A stretch of 7,429 nucleotides of DNA, taken from positions 1 through 7,429 of the forward strand of contig VXRS01000146.1 in NCBI GenBank assembly GCA_009838385.1, read 5' to 3'. Below the pieces are notes generated by a model. That model was not told the DNA's origin, made no database searches, and saw only the letters and a list, made by a program, of their open reading frames with translations. Made by a program: the position numbers and the translations under genes. Shown piece by piece: positions 1 to 4,688 of this stretch; the stretch's first letter is position 1, and every line of letters starts with the position of its first letter. Source of the DNA: Dehalococcoidia bacterium. GTDB lineage: Bacteria > Chloroflexota > Dehalococcoidia > Tepidiformales > Tepidiformaceae.

Positions 1-588
1 CCCGTCCAGACCCTCAACGGCGAGAACGTCGACTGGCACGTCCTCCGCGAGATCGACGAGTCACGCGACATGTACGCCCTCTGCCGCTGCGGCCGCTCCA
101 ACGACAAGCCCTATTGCGATGGCTCCCACGCCACCTCCGAGTGGCCCGAGGCCGAGACCGCCGACCGCCGTCCCATGGCCGATCGCGCCAGCCGCATCGA
201 GGGCGCCGCCGGCGTCATGCTCGACGACGAGTCCGTTTGCATCGGCGCCGGCTTCTGCGGCACGAAGACGACGAACGCCTGGGACCTCATCGACGAAGAA
301 GGCGACGAGGCCCGCGAGCGCGTCACGGCCATGGTGGGCCGCTGCCCCACCGGCCGCCTCGCCATCATCCCCGCGGGCGAGGAAGGGCTCGTCGAGCCCG
401 CCCTCGGCGCCGAGATCGCGGTCGTCCCGGGCGGCCCCCTCTGGGTACGGGGCGGCGTCAATGTCGAGAGCGCCGACGGCAGCCCCTGGGAGGTCCAGAA
501 CCGCCGCACGCTCTGTCGCTGCGGGGCATCCAACAACAAGCCCTTCTGCGACGGCGCCCACAGCGACCTGCACTTCGACGAGCGCTAG
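1..588 (+). CDS. Double-CDGSH iron-sulfur protein with central mono-cluster domain (5' end cut by window)
   Basis: The frame is open from base 1, so the gene begins upstream; 195 codons are visible and the first in-frame ATG (70) is internal. Two CDGSH-type 2Fe-2S motifs (CxC, then C-D-G-[SA]-H) are present: C28/C30/C39/H43 and C172/C174/C183/H187 in visible numbering, the standard three-Cys one-His ligand set. Between them a stretch with C80, C86 and a CPTGR motif (C115) resembles the divergent mono-cluster 4Fe-4S domain (Fer4_19/DUF1271). Each CDGSH motif is preceded by a similar segment ending in LCRCG, and the second by GPLWVRGG, suggesting internal duplication. This order is familiar from bacterial proteins of roughly 220 residues, so perhaps 25-30 residues are missing. 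A soluble redox or cluster-carrier role is inferred from the family; no partner is visible. It ends in convergence with vapC, the two stop codons sharing one CTAG. Confidence 0.92.
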   Translation, partial: PVQTLNGENVDWHVLREIDESRDMYALCRCGRSNDKPYCDGSHATSEWPEAETADRRPMADRASRIEGAAGVMLDDESVCIGAGFCGTKTTNAWDLIDEEGDEARERVTAMVGRCPTGRLAIIPAGEEGLVEPALGAEIAVVPGGPLWVRGGVNVESADGSPWEVQNRRTLCRCGASNNKPFCDGAHSDLHFDER

Positions 589-1024
589 TCCGGAGCTTCC
601 ACCGCGCCTAGAGAGTGTACGAACGGGAAAGCCGTCGTTGCTGCCCGGTAGAAGCGGTCGTCGGCCGTCCAGTACTCGCACCCGAGCGCTTCCGCCAGCG
701 CGAGGTAGTGAGCGTCGTAGGCTGCGCCCTGGCGGAGCTCGCTGGCCATCTCGAGGGCGCGTGTATGCAGAAGCAGCGGCTCGCCAAAGTCGAAATCGGC
801 GAAGAGGTCCTCGGCGAGGGCCGCAGCTTCACGGCCAGCCAGTTCGCCTCGCAGCACGCGTCGGTGAAGGGCGTTCGTTACCTCGAACCGGAACAGTTGC
901 GGGGCCGCGAGCTGCCGCTCTCGCGATCCCAGGTCGCAAGCCGCGCGTGTGCCCGCGGGGAGTCCTCTTCTCGCACCAACCACTTGACCGCCACACTCGC
1001 GTCAACGACGACGTAGCCGCTCAA
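585..1024 (-). pseudogene. vapC: VapC-like PIN-domain toxin, broken by a -1 frameshift
   Basis: The gene reads in two frames. Frame A starts at TTG 1024 and gives MSGYVVVDASVAVKWLVREE, a textbook PIN N-terminus with catalytic D8, continuing to about residue 35 (codon 922-920) before running into TAA at 880-878. Frame B, open from about 1001 down to TAG 587-585, supplies the rest: LAAPQLFRFEVTNAL with the conserved Glu, AYDAHYLALAEAL with the third acidic residue, and WTADDRFYRA with the fourth. Joining A to B near 918-922 requires one extra base, for example GAGGAG reduced to GAGAG; the repaired product would be about 146 residues, normal for VapC. PIN toxins are Mg-dependent ribonucleases neutralised by a cognate antitoxin. 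The TTG overlaps the antitoxin stop (TTGA) and has AGGAAG 8 nt upstream. Neither fragment carries all four acidic residues, so it is probably inactive, unless the missing base is an assembly error. Confidence 0.82.
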
Positions 1025-1341
1025 GGGCGAGGCTTCCTGGTGGCGTCCAGTTGGGCGTCGCGGATCTCACGGGCCTCCCTGATGAATTCGACCGAGTCTC
1101 CGGGTAGCACGCGGTCCCCGAAGTACTTCTGGCGGAGCGCCGCGAAGTGCTCAGCACGCGAGAACCGCGCGCCCTCCTCGGGAATGCCGCCCTCCTCATC
1201 CTCTTCCAGTTCCTTTTCGATCGCGGTCTGGCAGTACTCGCGCATGCTGATGCCCTTGAGCGCCGCGACCGCCTTCAGCCGGCGTTGCAGGGGCGCGTCA
1301 AGGTCCAGGGTGAGCCGCTTCTTCTCAACTGACTTCGCCAT
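1021..1341 (-). CDS. vapB: Ribbon-helix-helix antitoxin (VapB-like)
   Basis: This 106-residue protein has the layout of a CopG/Arc-type antitoxin. Residues 8-15 (KRLTLDLD) form the DNA-binding beta strand, 16-30 the first helix and 31-45 (starting ISMREYCQTAIEKEL) the second. An acidic linker (residues 46-57) leads to a C-terminal segment with DSVEFIREAREIR, the amphipathic type that VapB proteins use to wrap around the PIN toxin. The ATG at 1341 has GGAGGA 5 nt upstream. The stop TGA overlaps the toxin TTG start, the usual coupled antitoxin-first order. Expected role: neutralise VapC and repress its own promoter; a paired GAAATAC repeat upstream is a candidate operator. With the toxin broken, this is probably an orphaned antitoxin. 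The assignment rests on fold pattern and gene context. Confidence 0.85.
   Translation of the reverse strand: MAKSVEKKRLTLDLDAPLQRRLKAVAALKGISMREYCQTAIEKELEEDEEGGIPEEGARFSRAEHFAALRQKYFGDRVLPGDSVEFIREAREIRDAQLDATRKPRP
1033..1038 (-). promoter_or_regulatory. Ribosome binding site that fixes the TTG start of vapC
   Basis: AGGAAG on the minus strand lies 8 nt before TTG 1024, inside the last codons of the antitoxin gene. Together with the PIN-like residues read immediately after TTG it supports this unusual start over the later GTG at 983, which would lose the first catalytic aspartate. Confidence 0.55.
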
Positions 1342-1374
1342 GGCATTCCTCCGCAGACCCCTTCGGCTTCGTAC

Positions 1375-1403
1375 AGATTTGCGGAAATACAGAAATACGT
1401 CAA
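1375..1403 (-). promoter_or_regulatory. Candidate promoter of the vapB-vapC pair
   Basis: On the minus strand TTGACG (1403-1398) matches a -35 box in 5 of 6 positions. A 17-nt spacer leads to AAATCT (1380-1375), only a weak -10 match. The stretch is an AT-rich island in GC-rich DNA, and the implied start would give a leader of about 27 nt before the vapB ATG. The -35 is good and the -10 poor. Confidence 0.4.
1384..1398. repeat. Paired direct repeat GAAATAC, possible antitoxin operator
   Basis: GAAATAC occurs at 1384-1390 and again at 1392-1398, one base apart (period 8), inside the spacer of the candidate vapB promoter. Ribbon-helix-helix antitoxins often bind short repeats placed over their own promoter, so this could be the autoregulatory site. 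The operator role is inferred from position and family behaviour. Confidence 0.45.
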
Positions 1404-1442
1404 GACACCGCCACGACAGGAGCGCCGAGGCTAGGGGCTGCC

Positions 1443-1473
1443 TGAAGCGGCTGCTAGCCCAGCAGCCGCTTCA
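1443..1473 (-). terminator. Perfect 13-bp hairpin spanning the sucD stop codon (no T-run)
   Basis: Bases 1443-1455 (TGAAGCGGCTGCT) are the exact reverse complement of 1461-1473, separated by a 5-nt loop (1456-1460). Read on the minus strand, the left arm is the last sense codons of sucD and the stop TAG straddles loop and right arm. The stem is GC-rich and strong, but it is followed by GGCAGCCCC and not a T-tract, so it is not a classical intrinsic terminator. It could mark the end of the transcript or protect its 3' end. Confidence 0.5.
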
Positions 1474-2323
1474 TCGTCGCGCCGATCTCCGCCGGTGAGT
1501 CCGACACGACCGCGCCCGCTGCGCGCAACGCCGCCTTCTTGTTCTCGGCCTTGCCGTCCTCGCCCGAGATGATCGCGCCCGCGTGACCCATCCGCCGCCC
1601 TGGAGGCGCCGTCGCCCCCGCGATGAACGCCACCACCGGCTTGCGGACGTGCTCCTTGATGTACGCCGCCGCGTCCTGCTCGGCGCTCCCGCCGATCTCC
1701 CCCACCATCACGATCGCGTCCGTGTCCGGGTCCTCGTTGAGCAGCCGGATCGCCTCGCGCTGGGGCGTCCCGATGATCGGGTCGCCGCCCACGCCGATGC
1801 AGGTGCTCTGCCCGAGTCCTTCGGCCGTCAGCTGCGCCACTACCTCGTACACCAGCGTCCCCGAGCGGCTCACTACGCCCACGCGTCCCGGAAGGAACAC
1901 GTCGCCCGGCATGATGCCCACGCGCGTCTGCGTGCCCGGCGTGATCACGCCCGGGCAGTTCGGCCCTATCAGCATCGTCGGGCCCTCCTTCAGCGCCTGC
2001 TTCACGCGCACCATGTCCATCACGGGGATGCCCTCCGTGATGCAGACTGCCAGCGGCACTGCCGAGGACGCCGCCTCCAGGATCGCGTCCGCCGCGAACG
2101 GGGCCGGCACGAAGATGATGCTTACGTTGGCGCCCGTCTCCCGCACCGCCGCGTCCACCGTCGGGAAGATCGGAACCCCGTCCTGCTCCTCGCCGCCGCG
2201 CCGCGGGTGCACTGCCGCCACCACGTTCGTCCCGTAGGCGATCGACCGGCGCATGTGGTTCGCGCCCTCCGTGCCGATCCCCTGAACCATCAGTCGCGTG
2301 TTCTCGTCGAGAAGGACGCTCAT
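1454..2323 (-). CDS. sucD: Succinyl-CoA ligase (ADP/GDP-forming) alpha subunit
   Basis: The 289-residue product equals the usual SucD length. With the beta subunit SucC it interconverts succinate, CoA and ATP/GTP with succinyl-CoA, the substrate-level phosphorylation step of the TCA cycle, in the cytosol. Visible motifs: [15 protein letters not shown] at the start, GPNCPGV at 120-126, SRSGTL at 152-157, VGEIGG at 207-212 and [10 protein letters not shown] around H247, the phosphorylated histidine. The N-terminal CoA-binding loop is unusual: the common TGxxG pattern is replaced by GIGTEGANH, one residue shorter than in E. coli SucD, and PGKGG is replaced by PRRGG. The ATG at 2323 has GGGAG 5 nt upstream. 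No sucC lies next to it: upstream is a divergent CoA-transferase gene and downstream the toxin-antitoxin pair, so the beta subunit must be elsewhere. The family assignment is secure. Confidence 0.96.
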   Translation of the reverse strand: MSVLLDENTRLMVQGIGTEGANHMRRSIAYGTNVVAAVHPRRGGEEQDGVPIFPTVDAAVRETGANVSIIFVPAPFAADAILEAASSAVPLAVCITEGIPVMDMVRVKQALKEGPTMLIGPNCPGVITPGTQTRVGIMPGDVFLPGRVGVVSRSGTLVYEVVAQLTAEGLGQSTCIGVGGDPIIGTPQREAIRLLNEDPDTDAIVMVGEIGGSAEQDAAAYIKEHVRKPVVAFIAGATAPPGRRMGHAGAIISGEDGKAENKKAALRAAGAVVSDSPAEIGATMKRLLG

Positions 2324-2392
2324 CGAAGCTCCCGCGCGCGTCGCGCCGCCGAAATACGCCCGCGCGCTCCCTCGGCGATCGCGGGCCTCCGC

Positions 2393-2398
2393 ATTCTA
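2393..2398 (-). promoter_or_regulatory. Candidate -10 box for sucD
   Basis: TAGAAT on the minus strand matches TATAAT at 5 of 6 positions and would give a leader of roughly 60 nt before the sucD ATG. No good -35 hexamer sits 16-18 nt upstream; the nearest, TTGCCG, is 23 nt away. Confidence 0.35.
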
Positions 2399-2458
2399 GC
2401 CGCGCCGCCCGATGGCGCTAGCGGCAAGCGCCCTCCGGCCTTCAGCCGCCGCCACTGC

Positions 2459-2464
2459 TACGAT
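2459..2464 (+). promoter_or_regulatory. Candidate extended -10 for the CoA-transferase operon
   Basis: TGCTACGAT contains TACGAT (4 of 6 match) preceded by a partial TGn extension, about 50 nt before the ATG at 2514. The implied transcript would begin close to the C/A-rich repeat. No convincing -35 was found. Confidence 0.28.
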
Positions 2465-2469
2465 TACGC

Positions 2470-2500
2470 ACCGACCACCGACTACCAACCACCGACCACC
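2470..2500. repeat. C/A-rich short repeat in the operon leader
   Basis: ACCGACCACC occurs exactly at 2470-2479 and 2491-2500 (period 21), with the related ACCGACTACC and CAACC in between. Apart from a few G residues the strand holds only A, C and occasional T, so the leader RNA should stay unstructured just ahead of the GGAGG ribosome site. Confidence 0.65.
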
Positions 2501-2513
2501 CGGAGGCTCCCCC

Positions 2514-3698
2514 ATGGCCATGGCTCTCGACGGCATCAAGGTCCTCGACCTCTCCCGCCTCGCTCCCGGTCCCTACTGCTCGATGCTCCTTGCCGACTTC
2601 GGCGCCGACGTTACCCTCGTCGAGGCCGTTCCCGGCGTGAACGCCAAGCTCGCGGGGCCCGCCGCCGATCCCGAGGCCGCGAAGCGCGCTGCCGCCTATA
2701 ACGCCCTCGGCCGCGGCAAGCGCTCCATCGCCCTCAACCTCAAGGACGAGGCCGCCCGCGACATCTTCTACGAGCTCGTCAAGGGCGCCGATGTCGTCCT
2801 CGAGGGCTTCCGGCCCGGCGTCGTGAACCGCCTTGGCGTCGACTACGAGACCCTCGCCGCCATCAATCCCCGCATCGTCTACTGCTCCCTCTCCGGCTTC
2901 GGCCAGACCGGTCCCTACAGCAACCTCGTCGGCCACGACATCAACTACATCTCCATCGGCGGCGCCCTCGGCGTCATCGGCCGCCCCGGCGCCGCCCCCG
3001 CCATCCCCGTCAACCTGCTCGCTGACTTTGCCGGCGGCGGTCTCATGGCCGCCTTCGCCATCTGCGCCGCCCTCCTCGCCCGCGAGCACACCGGCCGCGG
3101 CCAGACCGTCGATATCGCCATGAGCGACGGCGTCCTCTCCCTCATGACCAGTGCCATGACCGGCTTCTTCTCGACGGGCACGCCCCTCCGTCCAGGCGAG
3201 GGCTTCCTCACCGGCGCCCGCCCCTGGTACGACACCTACCAGTGCGGCGACGGCCGCTGGTTCTCTATCGGCAGCATCGAACCCCACTTTTACGAGGCGC
3301 TCTGTCGCGTCCTCGGCGCCGACGAGTTCCTCGGCAGGCAGCACGACGAGTCCGCCTGGCCCGCCATGCGCGAGCGCTTCGAGACCGTCTTCGCCACGAA
3401 AACCGCCGACGAGTGGATGGCGATCATGTCCGAACACGACATCTGCGCCGCCCCCGTCCTTGAGCAGGAGAACATCGTCACCGACCCCCACAACGTCGCC
3501 CGCGACATGATCGTGACCGTCGACACGCCCGCCGGACCGGTCCAGCAGGTCGGCGTCGGCCCGAAGCTCGGCGACACCCCCGGACGCGTCGAGCGGGGCG
3601 CGCCCCTCAACGGCGAACACACCGACGAGGTGCTTGCCTCCATCGGGTACGATGCCGAGCGCATCGCCGCCCTCCGTGCTGAGGGCGTCATCGGCTAG
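2514..3698 (+). CDS. CaiB/BaiF (family III) CoA transferase, alpha-methylacyl-CoA racemase-like
   Basis: The product is 394 residues, the usual family length. The start is ATG 2514, with GGAGG at 2502-2506 and 7 nt spacing; the reading frame extends upstream to 2412, but that part is the C/A repeat and not protein-like. Family marks in order: LDLSRLAPGPYCSMLLADFG at 11-30, GRGKRSIALNL at 66-76, EGFRPGVVNRLG near 97, SGFGQTGPY at 127-135, GHDINY at 140-145 with catalytic Asp142, NLLADFAGGGLMAA after it, then GRGQTVDIAMSDG. GHDINY and the NLLADFAGGG stretch point to the racemase (AMACR/MCR) branch more than to formyl- or carnitine-CoA transferases. Expected activity: 2-methylacyl-CoA racemisation or CoA transfer in the cytosol; the substrate cannot be read from sequence. 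It heads the operon and is followed after 39 nt by the SMP-30 gene. Confidence 0.93.
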   Translation: MAMALDGIKVLDLSRLAPGPYCSMLLADFGADVTLVEAVPGVNAKLAGPAADPEAAKRAAAYNALGRGKRSIALNLKDEAARDIFYELVKGADVVLEGFRPGVVNRLGVDYETLAAINPRIVYCSLSGFGQTGPYSNLVGHDINYISIGGALGVIGRPGAAPAIPVNLLADFAGGGLMAAFAICAALLAREHTGRGQTVDIAMSDGVLSLMTSAMTGFFSTGTPLRPGEGFLTGARPWYDTYQCGDGRWFSIGSIEPHFYEALCRVLGADEFLGRQHDESAWPAMRERFETVFATKTADEWMAIMSEHDICAAPVLEQENIVTDPHNVARDMIVTVDTPAGPVQQVGVGPKLGDTPGRVERGAPLNGEHTDEVLASIGYDAERIAALRAEGVIG

Positions 3699-3725
3699 CG
3701 CCCGCGCAAGCGAGGCGCAGCCGCC

Positions 3726-3731
3726 AAGGAG
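3726..3731 (+). promoter_or_regulatory. Ribosome binding site of the SMP-30 gene
   Basis: AAGGAG lies 6 nt before ATG 3738 in the 39-nt gap after the CoA-transferase stop, and fixes the start of the next gene. Confidence 0.7.
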
Positions 3732-3737
3732 CACCCC

Positions 3738-4688
3738 ATGGAATACCGCGTCGTCGCCACCGACATCGAATTCGCCGAAGGTCCGCTTGAGCTGCCCGGG
3801 GGCGACATCCTCTACACCGAGATACGGGCCGGAACGCTCACCCGTGTCTCGCCCGATGGTTCCCGCAAGGAGACCTTCGCGACTACCGGCGGCGGCCCAA
3901 ACGGCGCGGCCATCGGCCCGGACGGAGCCATCTACGTCACCCAGAACGGCGGCTTCCAGTGGTCCGAGAGCCGCACCTCGAGCGGCCAGCGCATGATCTC
4001 GCCCGGCCCCCGCCCCGAGGACGGTGGCTACATCGGCGGCCAGATCCAGCGCGTCAGCGCCGACGGCTCCGAGGTCACGACCGTCTACTCCGAGTGCGAC
4101 GGCGAGCCCCTGAAGGGCCCCAACGACCTCGTCTTCGACCGCGAGGGCAACTTCTACTTCACCGACCACGGGAAGCGCTACGGCCGCCAGCGCGACATCA
4201 CCGGCGTCTTCTACGCCTCCCCGAAAGGCGACTTCATCCGCGAGATCATCTTCCCCCTCGAGGCCCCGAACGGCATCGGCCTCAGCCCCGACGAGCGCAC
4301 GCTTTACGTGGCTGAGACCCCCACCGGCCGCGTCTGGGCCTTCGACATCACCGCCCCCGGCGAGATCGGCGAACGCCACGTCGTCGCCACTGTCCCCGGC
4401 GCCTCGCCCCGCAACCACGCCATGTGCGACTCCATGTGCGTCGATGGCGACGGCAACATCCTTGTCGCCACCATCATCAACGGCGGCATCACCTCCATCT
4501 CCCCCGACGGCGCCAACGTCTGGCACGAGCCACTCCCCGACCGCGTCACCACCAACGCCTGCTTCGCCGGCCCCGATCTGCGCACGCTCTACGTGACCAT
4601 GGGCAGCATGGGCCAGCTCGTCGCCTTCGATGACTGGCCCGTGGCCGGTCACCGGCTCAACTTCCAGGCCGAGCCGAGCCCCGCGTGA
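3738..4688 (+). CDS. SMP-30/gluconolactonase/LRE-family beta-propeller hydrolase
   Basis: This 316-residue protein has the six-bladed propeller pattern of SMP-30: EFAEGPLE with metal ligand E14, GGGPNGAAIGPDGAIYVTQN with NGGF after it, GPNDLVFDREGNFYFTD (N129), APNGIGLSPDERTLYVAET (N178) and CDSMCVDGDGNILVA (D231). E14, N178 and D231 correspond to the divalent-metal ligands of SMP-30 and N129 to its substrate-side Asn. Members hydrolyse sugar lactones and related esters; the actual substrate is unknown. No signal peptide is seen, so it is probably cytosolic. The usual PDG before the third metal ligand region reads CDS here, a mild departure. ATG 3738 is preceded by AAGGAG. The stop TGA overlaps the GTG of the next gene by 4 bp (GTGA), implying coupled translation. 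Confidence 0.92.
   Translation: MEYRVVATDIEFAEGPLELPGGDILYTEIRAGTLTRVSPDGSRKETFATTGGGPNGAAIGPDGAIYVTQNGGFQWSESRTSSGQRMISPGPRPEDGGYIGGQIQRVSADGSEVTTVYSECDGEPLKGPNDLVFDREGNFYFTDHGKRYGRQRDITGVFYASPKGDFIREIIFPLEAPNGIGLSPDERTLYVAETPTGRVWAFDITAPGEIGERHVVATVPGASPRNHAMCDSMCVDGDGNILVATIINGGITSISPDGANVWHEPLPDRVTTNACFAGPDLRTLYVTMGSMGQLVAFDDWPVAGHRLNFQAEPSPA

Larger units (their letters stand above)
2324..2513. promoter_or_regulatory. Divergent intergenic region between sucD and the CoA-transferase operon
   Basis: This 190-bp non-coding gap must carry promoters for both directions. It contains a candidate -10 on each strand, the hairpin GGCGCT / AGCGCC (2414-2419 and 2427-2432) between them, and a C/A-rich repeat leader before the plus-strand gene. 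One GAAATACG (2351-2358) in the sucD leader repeats the motif found before vapB. No ORF with a ribosome site was found in it. Confidence 0.6.

Noticed and set aside
915..930. Programmed -1 frameshifting in vapC
   Set aside because: No slippery heptamer is present at the only consistent junction (GATCGCGAGAGCGG), so mutation or sequencing error is more likely.
585..983. vapC as an intact 132-residue protein from GTG 983
   Set aside because: Its first 22 residues are not PIN-like and it lacks the first catalytic aspartate, which is encoded in the other frame upstream.
119..1498. Plus-strand open frame of 459 codons through the iron-sulfur, vapC and vapB genes
   Set aside because: Ser/Arg/Pro/Ala-rich shadow crossing three well-supported genes on both strands.
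2414..2432. Short hairpin GGCGCT/AGCGCC in the divergent region as a terminator or riboswitch
   Set aside because: Only 6 bp with no T-run and no larger conserved architecture; such stems arise often by chance in GC-rich DNA.
2412..2513. Earlier ATG for the CoA transferase, adding 34 residues
   Set aside because: The added part encodes the C/A repeat (Thr/Pro/His-rich) and lacks a ribosome site; ATG 2514 has GGAGG and matches the family N-terminus.
2442..4652. Very long minus-strand open frame (736 codons) opposite the CoA-transferase and SMP-30 genes
   Set aside because: It is rich in Gly, Ala, Asp and Val with no family motif, as expected from the antisense of C-ending codons; both plus-strand genes beneath it are clear.
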